Part shown: positions 1 through 10,403 of the stretch, piece after piece | Numbering within the stretch: position 1 is the stretch's first letter | Layout: every line of letters begins with the position of its first letter | Assembly (NCBI GenBank): GCA_032164245.1 | Contig: JAVMKO010000036.1 | Span: 372,001 to 436,000 of the forward strand | Origin: Sternotherus odoratus | Lineage: Eukaryota > Chordata > Testudines > Kinosternidae | Reading direction: 5' to 3' | DNA: 64,000 bases | Notes under the pieces: model-generated | What the model saw: the letters and a program-made list of their open reading frames with translations, nothing else | Database searches by the model: none | What the model was told of the DNA's origin: nothing | Made by a program: the position numbers and the translations under genes

Positions 1-1329
1 TCCTGGTGGATTCAGGCTCAGAAATTTCCACAAGCGGCCCCTGGTTTGGGGTGTCAGGTTCCCCACAAAACAGAGCCAGCCCTGGAGATGAGTAGTGACG
101 CTGGTCACGATTGATTGGTTCCTAGGAGGGCCCAGGCCAGGTTAGGGCCTCAGGGTGCGAGGCCCAGGGCAAACAAGGGACAAATGAAACACGGGGCTGC
201 TGGGTAGGATCAGAGGAAGGTGGGAGAACCCTGCAGCAAGATGGATGATCTGCCCCCATGACCTCTCCTCCTGACCTGTGATTGCTTTAAGCCCTGAAGC
301 ATGATGGTGACCGGCCCTCCTAAAATTGTCCCTGCTGCGAATGGAGATCGCTTCGCTCCTGCGGAGTCATGTGGCCCCAGCTGGATTTTTTGGGAAAAAT
401 CTCCCTTCATAACCCATTCCCTCCGCCCTCCCGCCTATGAATTTCCTTTGCTTTTCTCTGGGCCTCTCTCCAGTTCAACAACACTTGAACCGGAAGTGAG
501 CAGTTAAAAGGGGCTCTGCCTTTTGAAATCAGGGCCTGGCCCTGCCCTGCTTGGCCTAACAATTTGGGGAAACCGAGGCACAGAGTGGCAACGTGCCTTG
601 CCTAAGGCAGTCCCGGGAGCTGAACCCAGGAGTCCCAGCCCTTTGCCTTGAGCACCAAATGATCTTTATCTGCCGCCAGTGTCTCCGAGTGCAAGTTGCC
701 ACGGCCCTGACCAAAGGTGGGATGTTGGAAATTTGGATCCATATTGATTTTATTATTATTAGGTGTATTACGGTAGCGCTTAGGAGCCCAGCCATGGCCC
801 AGAACCCCGTTGTGTTGGGTGCTGTACAGACACAGACCAGATGGGCAGGGAGCTTCCGAGCTAAGTAGAAGACAAAGAACGAGAGGAGGATTCAGACAGG
901 AGGGGAGCCCCCAGGGAAATGATTCCCAGTTTTGCACCCGGGTTCCATCTCTGGTGCCCGAGATCCTGGTGCCGGGGGAGATCCCGGGGGCACCTGTCGA
1001 TTTCTATGGCTGCCTTCTACTGGAGCTGGGAAGGGCCGGGGCCGGAGATGAGCGGCACCGGAAACGTGCAGCTGTTAATCCAGCATGACGGGGCCCTTTA
1101 GCTCGGTGCCGCCGTCACCTTTTCGTAGCAGGGCCGAGCTGCGGGGGAGGAGCGGTTCCGCCCCTGTTGGCTGCAGCCGGGGGGGCCTGTGTTTTGGGGA
1201 GAGTCTGAGGGGGTCACAACAATTGGAACAGGGCAAATTCTAGTCACGATTCCCCCAGCTGTGTGAAGGATTTTAATACATTTCCTGTGCTGAACACCTG
1301 TCTTATGAGGCTGTGAAAAAAACTGCCAC
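1..1329. other. No gene seen; presumed PRDX2 intron 2
   Basis: No exon is recognisable on either strand. The segment lies downstream (minus-strand sense) of the first coding exon of PRDX2, so it is presumably that gene's second intron. A degenerate SINE-like stretch lies at about 555-870: it has the 'gaggcacagag' and 'acccaggagtcc' words of the CORE/MIR-like SINE, then a tail with 'ggtgtattacggtagcg', which recurs in antisense near 33,310-33,560. Confidence 0.5.
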
Positions 1330-1585
1330 ACCTCGCCTCCAGAGGTGGCTGCATTTCTGCAGCGGGCGAGGGATCCCTGTATAAATGGCCCCCAATCCCC
1401 ACCTCAAAAGTATCTGCTTCTTAGCGCCGGACGATGGATCCCTGTATAAATAACCCCTGTGCTCCACCCCAGAGGTGGCTGCATCTCAGTATTGGGCAAG
1501 AGATCAGTGTAGAAACAGTCCCTGAGCCCCCAGGGGTGGCTGGATTTCTGCACTGAATGAGCAATCCCTGGGTATGCAAATAGAG
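1330..1585 (+). repeat. Tandem array of ~66-bp repeat, about 4 copies
   Basis: Each unit carries 'gaggtggctgcat', a variable middle, 'gatccctgtataaa' and a C-rich linker. Diverged units begin near 1,341, 1,405, 1,473 and 1,537. Related arrays occur at 4,877-5,215 and 37,600-37,890, and single copies near 7,925 and 10,660, so this is a dispersed family that is tandem at several loci. The element class was not recognised. Confidence 0.6.
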
Positions 1586-2059
1586 AGAGAGAGAGAGAGC
1601 CTGAGTAATAACACTGAGCCCTTAGCATGCAGAGATCACTCTACAAAGGACAGCTGGATCCTTATTCCCATTTAGTAAATGGGGAAACTGAGGCACAGGG
1701 TGGGGCGGGTCCAAGCCTACCCCACTGGCCAGAGGCAGAGCCGGGAGGGTCAGTTACATGCCTGGGATGTTGGAGTGGGGTTGGCAGGACATGGAAGGGG
1801 GGGTCCCTGGGGATATCCAGAGGTGTGAGCCCCATTGCTGGTGGCTGGTGGGGGAAACGGCAGCCCCATAAGTAGTGGCTTTGGGGACTGGGAGCCTCAA
1901 GGCTGCTGGCTGTGGGTGGCACAAGCCGGTTGTGTGCAGTCACAGAGGGGTCCCGTGGGTCACAGTGCAGACGTCTGGGGGGCCATGGGGGCATTTGCCG
2001 GTGCTGTGTTTGGAAGCTGGGGGACTGTGCCAGGCATTCTGGGGATGGGGGCGGGTATT

Positions 2060-3595
2060 GCTGTTGGGAGGGAGCTGGGGGGGTATTTAAGGGGCTGTGT
2101 GGGGTGGTGGTGGTGGGCTGTGGGGTATTTGAGGGGATCGTGGGGAGCTGTGGCACATTTGAGCGGGTTGTGGGGGACTGTGCAGGATGTGGGGGGGGGC
2201 TGTGGGGTATTTGAGGGGGCTGTGGGGAGCTGTGCAGGGCATGGGACGCTGTGGGGCATTTGAGGGGTCATGGGGGGGCTGAGGTACTTGAGGGGGTTGT
2301 GAGGGGCTGTGGGGTATTTGAGGGGTCATGGGGGGCTGTGGGGTACTTGAGGGGGTTGTGAGGGGCTGTGCAGGGCATGAGGGGAGCTGTGGGGTATTTG
2401 AGGGGGTTGTGCAGGGTGTGGGGGGCTGTGGGGCATTTGAGGAGGTTGTGCAGGGTGTGGGGGGCTGTGTGGCATTTGAGGGGGTTGTGGGGAGCTGTGG
2501 GGTACTTGAGGGGGTTGTGGGGGGCTGTGCAGGCCATGAGGGGAGCTGTGGGGTATTTGAGGGGGTTGTGGGGGGCTGTGCAGGCCGTGAGGGGAGCTGT
2601 GGGGTATTTGAGGGGGTTGTGGGGGATTGTGCAGGGTGTGGGGGGCTGTGGGGTATTTGAGGGGGTTGTGGGGGGCTGTGGGGTATTTGAGGAGGTTGTG
2701 CAGGGTGTGGGGGGCTGTGGGGTAGTTGAGGGGGTTGTGGGGAGCTGTGGGGTATTTGAGGGGTCATGGGGAGCTGTGGGGTACTTGAGGGGGTTGTGAG
2801 GGGCTGTGCAGGGCATGAGGGGAGCTGTGGGGTATTTGAGGAGGTTGTGGTGGGCTGTATAGGGTATGGGGGGCTGTAGGATACTTGAGGGGGTTGTGAG
2901 GGGCTGCGCAGGGCGTGAGGGGAGCTGTGGGGTATTTGAGGGGGTTGTAGGGGGTTGTGCAGGGCGTGGGATGCTGTGGGGCATTTGAGGGGTCATGGGG
3001 GGCTGTGAGGTACTTGAGGGGGTTGTGGGGGGCTGTGGGGTATTTGAGGGGGTTGTGGGGAGCTGTGCAGGGTGTATGGGGAGCTGTGGGGTATTTGAGG
3101 GGGTTGTGGGGGGCTGTGCAGGGCATGAGGGGAGCTGTGGGGTATTTGAGGGGGTTGTGGGGGGCTGTGGGGTATTTGAGGGGGTTGTGGGGAGCTGTGC
3201 AGGCCATGAGGGGAGCTGTGGGGTATTTGAGGGGGTTGTGGGGGGCTGTGCAGGCCGTGAGGGGAGCTGTGGGGTATTTGAGGGGGTTGTGGGGGGTTGT
3301 GCAGGGTGTGGGGGGCTGTGGGGTATTTGAGGGGGTTGTGGGGGGCTGTGGGGTATTTGAGGAGGTTGTGCAGGGTGTGGGGGGCTGTGGGGTAGTTGAG
3401 GGGGTTGTGGGGGGCTGTGGGGTATTTGAGGAGGTTGTGCAGGGTGTGGGGGGCTGTGGGGTAGTTGAGGGGGTTGTGGGGGGCTGTGGGGTATTTGAGG
3501 AGGTTGTGCAGGGTGTGGGGGGCTGTGGGGTAGTTGAGGGGGTTGTGGGGGGCTGTGGGGTATTTGAGGAGGTTGTGCAGGGTGTGGGGGTGTGG
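2060..3595 (+). repeat. 1.5-kb G-rich minisatellite (about 30-bp unit)
   Basis: The array is built from a roughly 30-bp unit containing 'ggctgtggggtatttgag' followed by a G-rich stretch. Higher-order variants carry 'gtgcagggtgtgg' or 'cagggcatgagg'. The plus strand is almost pure G/T with many runs of four to six Gs. Because the unit is a multiple of 3 and has few stop codons, long ORFs appear in several frames on both strands; none is coding. It lies in presumed PRDX2 intron 2. Confidence 0.9.
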
Positions 3596-3724
3596 CTGGA
3601 GGGCGGGTGTCAGTGCCAGGACTCGCGGCTGGACTGGGGTGAATGGCTGGAGGGCGGGTGTCACAGAGAACGGGGAAGAGAGCTGTTATTTCAAGTCTTG
3701 GCTCAGGGAAGGGAGTAGGGCCTA

Positions 3725-3910
3725 GCAGTTAGAGTAGGGGGAGGGGCGGGCTGGGAGCCAGGACCCCTGGGTTGTATCCCCAGCTCTGGGAGAGGAGTGG
3801 GGTCAAGTTGTTAAAGCAGGGGGGCTTGGAGCCAGGACTCCTGGGTTCTGCCCCCAGCTCCGAGAGGGGAGTGGAGTGTAGTGGTTGGAGCAGGGGGAGG
3901 GGCTCAGCGC
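3725..3910. repeat. Two tandem SINE-derived segments
   Basis: Two adjacent imperfect copies of a sequence with 'agccaggactcctgggttc' and 'agctctgggagaggagtgg'. The same words occur in antisense at 11,325-11,490 and as a long tandem array at 22,370-22,845. They match the middle of the CORE/MIR-like SINE of turtles as I know it; the family name is inference. Confidence 0.5.
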
Positions 3911-4876
3911 CCGGTGGCATGTCCATGGAGCGAGGTGTCCCCCGGCCTGTGATCACACTAGTTGTGGCTCTTTGGAGATGTGATTAATTTTTTCCTGCTG
4001 GATCCGGGTTTGAGACGGGGGGGGGGGGGGGGTGCAGATCAGCTGGGTGCCCCCAAGGACCTGGGCCTTAGGGGGGTGGGGGAAGGGCCCATGTGAAATT
4101 TGCATGGGGGGGGGGGAGGGAAGAGATTCCCAGATTCCTTCCAGGGTGGGGGCGTCCCTGGCATGCTGGCTGCTGGGCAGAGCGCCCTGCAGACAACCTG
4201 GGGGCAGACAGCCCCACCGCGGGCCCCGGCTGCAGCCAGGAAGGGACTCAGACGGGCAGACGGAGTCAGACAGACGGGGAGGGCTGCTGCGGCTGCTAAT
4301 GCAGTCAGGGCCCTTAGTGGCCCGATTCCCCCTCTCCCCCCGCTGCAGCAGCTGCTGGCCAAGCGGAGTCAGAGTGTGGAGAGTCCAAGGGCGCAGGGCG
4401 GGGGGGGGGGGGAATCTCAGGGTGGTGCTAGGCACTGCAGGGAGCGGGATTGGGGGGGGGGGTGTCAGTGGGTGGCACTTTCCCTTGCAATTTGTACGGG
4501 GGGGTGCTGTGCTGCAGGGAGCAGGCTGGGGGGGGGGACTCAGTAGGGGGTGCTCTACCCTGCCGGGCAGTGCTGCCCCTGCTGCCCCAGTGCCAGGCTA
4601 GGGGGCACTGTGTTGTTGTTGCCTTTCCCATGAGCTAACCCCCACGGCCCCGCCTCCGTGGCCATCCTCAGAGGCCAGCAGCAGAAATTTTGGGGCCCCT
4701 TACTCTGATCGTTTGGGGGCCCCCCTTAAGTCCGGGGCCAGGTACAGCTGTACCCGTAGTGCCCCCGTCGCCAGCCCTGGAGGCAGGTTTGAGCCCCAGG
4801 TCCTGGATTGGTTCTAACTGGGGTCACTCTTGCTGGTATCCACCCTGCCCCTCCCCCCGATACAGGAAGACTGAGG
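3911..4876. other. No gene seen; G-rich spacer
   Basis: GC-rich sequence with several homopolymer G tracts (about 4,018-4,032, 4,105-4,117, 4,400-4,412, 4,453-4,463). At 4,683-4,735 there is a short repeat with 'agaaattttggggcccc' that recurs near 39,712. No exon is recognised. Confidence 0.45.
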
Positions 4877-5215
4877 GGTTTTCTTTGTATAAATGGCCCC
4901 CTTGCCCCACCCCAGAGGCAACCACCTCTCAGTACCAGGCCAAGGTTCCCTCTATAAACAGCTCCCGTGCCTCGCCCCAGAGGTGGCTGCATCTCCGTAC
5001 TGGGTGCAGGATGCCTGTATAAACAGCTGCCGCACCCCACCCCAGAGGTGGCTGCATCTCCGTACTGGGTGCAGGATGCCTGTATAAACAGCTGCCGCAC
5101 CCCACCCCAGAGGTGGCTGCATCTCCGTACTGGGTACAGGATCCCTGTATAAACAGCCGCCGTACCCCACCCCAGAGGTGGCTGCCTGTTCGGGCCAGGC
5201 GAGAGATCCCTACAT
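4877..5215 (+). repeat. Tandem array of ~65-bp repeat, 5 copies
   Basis: The same family as the array at 1,330. Units of about 64-65 bp, each with 'ccccagaggtggctgcatct', 'gtactgggtgcaggat' and 'gcctgtataaacagc'. Three central units are almost identical, showing recent tandem amplification. Confidence 0.75.
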
Positions 5216-5779
5216 GTACAAATGACTCTGAATTCTTTGGGCCGCGGCGGCACAGAGCAACCCTGGGGAGGGGCCACGACCCCGCTGTGCCTTGTGCTGC
5301 ACAAACAGGCTCCAGGTTCTTCAGGCGAAAGGGGTCGTAGGAAAGAGATCAGCCCCGGGACGCCATCGCCTTCTGAAGATGATCCAGGGGGCAAAATCCC
5401 CTCTGCCCCCCCAGGGGTAACTTCCTGTCCCCCGTCTTGTTTTGCAGAAGGACCTGCCGTTGCCACAGAAAAGCAGCAGGTAACCCCCTTCCGCTGTGGT
5501 CTTTGTGTGTCTGGCCCGCGATGAGGTTCACTCCCCTCCGTGTGTCAATGTCCCGCTACAGACTGTGCATGGGACCGATCCAGGAGATTCCCTCACTGGC
5601 TGGCTGGGGCAGAGGGGAGCGATGAACCAGTCCCATGCAAGGACCCGGCGACGTGGCCGTGGGGCAGGGGGTCACTATGGTGCTTTGCCTGGGTCTGGCC
5701 TGGGACATGCTGGGCTCCAGACCCGTCCGTCTTCTTCTGGCCTTTCCTCCTCTCCTGGGTTGTGGGTGCGGGCGGAGGC

Positions 5780-6130
5780 TGCGCACACCACCAGACACGG
5801 AGACACCCGCGTGTGCAGTCGCACACATATGCTGTGAGCACAGCACACCCTACACCCCACATACACAACAGGCTACACGGAGCCCCATACGTACCTCACA
5901 CCTAACCACGTCACCACACCATGCACACACCCAAACAGTCCCTGCAAAACCACACACCACATACACACTCAGTCAGAGACACAACCCCGGTACATACCCA
6001 CCCCACCCACCGGTATAGCCCCCTATAGAGACACAGCCCAGATAGACAATCATGAACCAGGCACATACATACACCCTATGTACACAAATATACACTCATA
6101 CCACATATGGACAACGGCACAACACACACT
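5780..6130 (+). repeat. CA-rich simple-sequence region
   Basis: About 350 bp dominated by interrupted 'cacac', 'acaca' and 'catac' words, with no clean period. No gene is supported. Confidence 0.55.
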
Positions 6131-6608
6131 GCAGATAAAGACTGTCTTTTGGGGAGAGGGGCCCCCTGGCTGCCCCTACGCATAGGAGCCCCGGGGGAAT
6201 GGGGGGACCTCCCACTGCTTCCAGGAGCTGCATGGAGTCACAGCACACATGGAATGGGGCAAGTCCCCGAGCCTGCTCCCCAACGGGTGCTCAAGGGCCG
6301 GATACAAACAACTAAAGGGCCAGATGTGGCCCCAGACTGTAGTTTGCCCCCCCCCCCCCCGCCCTAGAGATGGGGACTGTTCCCCATGCAGGCAGAATCC
6401 TTGTAATGCCCCCGTATTCCCAGAGGCCCAGAACGTCCAGCTACTCCAGTACCAGCAGGGGGCGCTGCGGGGAGCAGGGCAGGAGCTCTGGCTGTGGGGG
6501 GAGGTCCCGGCAGCTCCACTCCAGGTGCCTTATCTCCAGGGGAGCTGCGAGCCCCCCCCCTCCCATTAGGAGGGGCTCAGTGCAGAGCCTCCAGCGGGTT
6601 CCTCTCAC

Positions 6609-6711
6609 CTCTGTAGTCGGAGAGTTTGATCTCTTTGAAGGCTCCGTCCACCACGGCCGTGGCGGTGAAGCCTGGGGCTGGCTTGCCGATGCGAGCGTTA
6701 CCGGAAGCCAT
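6609..6711 (-). CDS. PRDX2: PRDX2 first coding exon (peroxiredoxin-2)
   Basis: The exon encodes 34 residues plus one base. It begins [15 protein letters not shown] and ends KEIKLSDYR, which is the N-terminus of peroxiredoxin-2, a cytosolic 2-Cys thiol peroxidase that reduces H2O2 using thioredoxin. ATG is at 6,711-6,709, preceded by three UTR bases and acceptor CTTCTCTTCCAG; the donor is GTGAGAGG (6,608-6,601). The catalytic peroxidatic Cys lies in the next exon of this family, which would be at lower coordinates. I found no PRDX2 exon in 1-6,600, so the rest of the gene is outside the window. The MASGN start distinguishes it from PRDX1 and PRDX4. Divergent orientation to RNASEH2A matches human 19p13.13 (recalled). 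Confidence 0.93.
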
Positions 6712-6755
6712 GTCCTGGAAGAGAAGTCAGGGCTCAGGACGGGTGGGCACCGGTT

Positions 6756-6865
6756 CCTAGGGTGACCAGATGTCCCGATTTTGTAGGGACAGTCGGGAAT
6801 TTTGGGTCTTACGCCTATTACCTCCCACCCCGTCCTGATTTTTCACATTTGCTATCTGGTCACCA
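6756..6865. mobile_element. Short hAT-like MITE in PRDX2 intron 1
   Basis: The ends are inverted repeats: 'ggtgaccagat' at the left and 'atctggtcacc' at the right, about 100 bp apart, with a 'gtcccgatttt' motif inside. This small palindromic element is very common in turtle genomes as I recall. It sits about 45 bp upstream of the PRDX2 exon 2 acceptor. Confidence 0.7.
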
Positions 6866-7756
6866 ACTGTGACGAGGTTCTCCCGTTCTCTGCAGCAAGC
6901 CTCGCTGCATGGGGGGAGCTTGGAGACAGACCAGATGAGAAGGCAGCCCCCCAGTCACCCAAGTGTCACATCCCACAGCTCAGGGCACACCAGCTGTTTT
7001 GGGTTGGCACCAGGAATGCTAGACAGAGAGGGGCACCCCCACCCCCCATACAGGTATAACCCAGGGACTGCCAAGCTAATACAGGGTAGAAAATCTTTCA
7101 GGGGAGGGCAGGATGGTGCATCTCCTCCCCATGTGCAGACAGGCACAGCTGTGTGGATGTGACCCCAGCCAGCCCAGCACCCTGACAATTACCCACCCCT
7201 CCGTCACCTGTATGTGAGCGGCACTTTGCACATACAAAGCACTTTTCAGCCCCCAAAATCCTGCAAGCCAATGACACTAATCGGTGATTTGGCCAACTGG
7301 GTCAGTGCAAAGCTGGGGACAGAACCCAGGAGTTCGGACTCCTAGCCACTAAGCACTAGGCCCCTCTCCCCTCCCACAGCCAGGGATAGAACCCAGGAGT
7401 CCTGCCTCCCAGCACCCCACACGGACAGTCCTGCTCTCAGTCCATTCTATTTAAATGGCCAGAGACAAGGATCCCCGAAGCTCCTGAAATTAGCCAAGAT
7501 CCTGATTAAAGCAGCAGCTCCGGGACTTAGAACTTTACGGCTTCGCCTGCGGGATGAGGCTGCTGAACCAGCGGGGAAGAGAAACGGGGTAGTGAGAATT
7601 TTCCTCCTGTGGCCTGGGGGGGCCCTGCTCCCCAGCAGGACAGACCAACAGCCACCGCAAGCAAGAGGGTGGAGCCATCCCAGGACATGCAGCTCTGCTG
7701 GGGGGCGGGGGGTCTTTTTAGCTAAGAGCTGCCCTACTAGGGGTGGGTGGAATCCC

Positions 7757-7924
7757 CCAGAGGATCCCAAGCAATAGGGAGTTTTGCCCTAGAGTCGCTG
7801 GGGGAAGCGCGTTGTCTCCCTGCATGGAGACTCTCCAACCCCAGAGGATCCCAAGCAATAGGGAGTTTTGCCCTAGGGTCGCTGGGGGAAGCGCGTTGTC
7901 TCCCTGCATAGAGACTCTCCACCC
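7757..7924. repeat. 84-bp near-perfect tandem duplication
   Basis: Two adjacent 84-bp copies (7,757-7,840 and 7,841-7,924), each with 'aggatcccaagcaatagg' and 'gaagcgcgttgtctccctgc'. They differ at only a few bases. They are followed by 'ccccagaggcagctgcatt', a relic of the 65-bp repeat family. Located in PRDX2 intron 1. Confidence 0.85.
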
Positions 7925-8149
7925 CAGAGGCAGCTGCATTCCAAGGCAGCCGGGATCAGCCATCACGGTGCAAGGCGAATGGTGGGCTCGGGGGTCTCTA
8001 GCGCTGAGAGCGGGTCGTGGCCTAGAGACCTGGGTTCTGTCCCCGGCTGGTCTGGGGCGCTACCTTGGCCAAGTCCCTGTCTGCTTGGTGCCCTGTGTCT
8101 TGGGAACTCCTCGGGGCAGGGCCCGGGTCTGTGCAGCGCCTGGCACGGC

Positions 8150-8800
8150 AGGGGCCGGGCTACCAGCCCAGAGACCTGAAATTCACACCCCGCTCGGCCC
8201 AGGGGAAGCCACCTCAGCAGCAGGGCCACCGCCCAGCAGAGGGGCCCTAAAAACGCTTCACACACCCCCCCCCCCGCAATTCTCACCAGCCACCCGCAGG
8301 GCTCGGCTCCCGCCCCCTTCGAAGCTGCAGGAAACCGGACCCACGGGACAGCAGGACGGTCCCCGGACACCCCCCAGCGCGAACCGAGCCCCCCAAGCCC
8401 GGACAAAGCGAAGCGAAGCGCTCCCAGGGCGGGGCGGCCGCTTCTCACCCTGGAGCTCCCCCCCCCCAGACCCCCCCCCTGTTCCCAGGGGGGGCAAGAC
8501 GGAGACTCGCCCCCCCCCCCCCAGCCGCTTCCCTACGCGGCCACTTGCTAAAGTGACACGTGCCCCAGGGACCCCCCGAGGCCCCCGGACCCCCCGACGC
8601 GCCCTTACAGCGGGGGGCATCTGCCGGAGGAAGCGCGCAGCTGGCGGGTAAGTCGAGGCACGGGAGGGGCGCAGGACGAGTGAGGATCCAGCCCCCCCCC
8701 GGGGCTTTCGACGCCCCGAAGCGCGGAGCCGCCGAGCAAGTGGGACAGCGGGGGGTGGGGGTGGGGGGGGGGTCGAGGCTGCCCCAGCTCGGGGCTCACC
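8150..8800. promoter_or_regulatory. CpG-rich region near the PRDX2/RNASEH2A divergent promoter
   Basis: The stretch is very GC-rich with many CpGs (e.g. 'gcgaagcgaagcgct', 'ggggcggccgcttc') and long C runs. It lies inside PRDX2 intron 1, just downstream of its exon 1. CpG-island status is judged by eye only. Confidence 0.45.
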
Positions 8801-9008
8801 GTGAATAGCGGCACCTGCGTTGAGAACAAAAATGGGGGGAACCCCCCCCCCGCGGGGACTGTGCACAAGAGACGCCCCCGCCCGCATAACGGACGTGTGT
8901 GTGTGTGTGTGTGTGTGCGCGCGCACAAATGGCCCCCACCCAGCCCCTGAGCCCACAAAGCAAACCCGGCCTGCAACGCACAACCCGGAGCGTGCAACAC
9001 ACACGCAC

Positions 9009-9091
9009 CTTGTCGCTGCTGCTGCTGCGGTGCCACAACCCTCCGCTGTCTCCACAGCACGTGCGCAGCTCGCCTGCAGCCGGGTCTTATA
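9009..9091 (-). promoter_or_regulatory. PRDX2: PRDX2 core promoter and non-coding exon 1
   Basis: On the minus strand a TATA box (TATAAGA, 9,091-9,085) is followed about 30 bp later by a probable start site near 9,058. A short exon contains CAGCAGCAGCAGCGACAAG and ends at 9,009 with donor GTGCGTGT. Splicing to the acceptor at 6,715 would give a 5' UTR of about 55 nt before the PRDX2 ATG. A second donor-like site (CACG|GTGAGC) near 8,800 is an alternative. Inference from sequence motifs only. Confidence 0.55.
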
Positions 9092-9099
9092 GCCCCCCT

Positions 9100-10265
9100 C
9101 TCCCTCCCCCCTCTACGCCCCCCCCCCCTCCGGGCTGGTCCATTTGCAGCGGGGGTCAAGACTAGAGAGATAAAGCCAGGGCAGGGATTAGACCTCCAAG
9201 GGAACACCTGCCCCCCCCCCCCAGCATTGCACGGGGGGGCCCTTTGCATTGCACAGAGGGGGGACAGGATCATGAATGGGGCCCCCTGCGTTGCAGACGG
9301 GGGTGGAGCTATGCCCCCCCCCAGCCTTGCACTTGAGGGGGACAATGCTGCCCCCTGCTCCCCTGCAGGACAGGTGGGGTTGAAATCCTGCCCTAGAGGA
9401 ACCCACAGCCCCAGGGGGAGGGACTGGGGCCAAGCTCTAGCCTGAGCCGGGTTTGTTTGTTTAACACCCTTGACTCTGCTGAGTCTGTTTATGTTTTAGC
9501 CCCTTTGCCTTCAGCAGCCCGGAGTTTCACCCCTGCCCCTTGCCTCAGTTTCCCCACTCAGGCAACGATCCGGAGCTCTGAGGCCTAGGGATCTGGGGAA
9601 TTAGGGCATCATTCTTAGGACTGTTCCTTGGGGCTTGTTTATGGCCATATGAACTGCAGAGGATTTTACCCAGGTTCATGCCCCTGGGCCCAGCCCTCCC
9701 CCCCTTCACTCCTAAAGACACCCCCGGCCAGGCACAGCCAGGGATGGGGGATGGGGATGGGTCCTTTGCCCTCCAAGGGACACAGAGTTGATCCAATCCC
9801 AGGGATTTCAGAGCCCGGCTCTTAGAGGCTCCCAATAGGGTCTGTGGAGCTGGGGGGGGGAGGCAAATTGGGCCCCCCAGTCAGTGGCTGCTCTTAGAAA
9901 CTGGCAATGAATGGCTCTTAGAAAGTGGCTTTCTAAATGGCTCTTAGAAAGTGGCAAAGTGGCAGAGGTGAGCCAGCCGGAATCTCTCCTGCGCCTCAGT
10001 TTCCCCACGGGGCAGATTTCTGTCCACAGGGTTCCCCAATCACAGACTCAGCCAGGGTTGGCAAATGGGACCACTGTGGGCATAGCGCTGACATGCACCC
10101 CCCCACACACACTTCCCAACAGCCTCCCTGTGCCTCAGTTTCTCTAAATGACAACGGGGCAGCTGCCTCGCCGTGTGGTGTCCGGATCCCAGCACAAAGT
10201 GTAGTAGGGAAGGGGACCTGACACCACCCCTCACACCTCTTGCGGGGTCCCCCCAACCCTGGTAG
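9100..10265. other. No exon seen between PRDX2 promoter and RNASEH2A exons
   Basis: I looked here for the 5' exons of RNASEH2A, including the family's conserved DEAGRG active-site motif, and found nothing. The segment holds C-rich DNA, a 'cctcagtttccc' SINE-like word pair near 9,545, 9,995 and 10,135, and a small triplication of 'ggctcttagaaagtgg' at 9,890-9,955. Confidence 0.5.
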
Positions 10266-10403
10266 ATCTTTGTGGACACGGTAGGATCAGTGGAGAAGTA
10301 TCAGGAGAAGCCGAAGTGGCACTTTCCGGAGCTCGAGGTGACCGTGAGGCCGAAGGCTGATTCCCTCTTCCCCTTCATCAGCGCAGCCAGCATCTGTGCC
10401 AAG
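10266..10403 (+). CDS. RNASEH2A: RNASEH2A internal exon a
   Basis: 46 codons, phase 0 at both ends; acceptor ccctggtag, donor gtgaggc. Starts [12 protein letters not shown] and ends SAASICAK. Confidence 0.9.

Noticed and set aside
2087..3718. Long Pro/Thr-rich or Gly/Val-rich ORFs on both strands
   Set aside because: They are translations of a ~30-bp minisatellite whose unit length is a multiple of 3; open in several frames at once, with no start context, splice sites or homology.
5424..5480. Exon-like stretch: 'ttttgcag', 32 nt, then 'gtaacc' on the plus strand
   Set aside because: Good splice-like ends, but too short to identify, no neighbouring exon in phase and no known plus-strand gene here.
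8587..8650. 'cccttacag' ... 'ggtaagtcg' bracket on the plus strand as a possible RNASEH2A 5' exon
   Set aside because: The bracketed codons do not match the RNase H2 N-terminus in any frame, and no DEAGRG motif is nearby.
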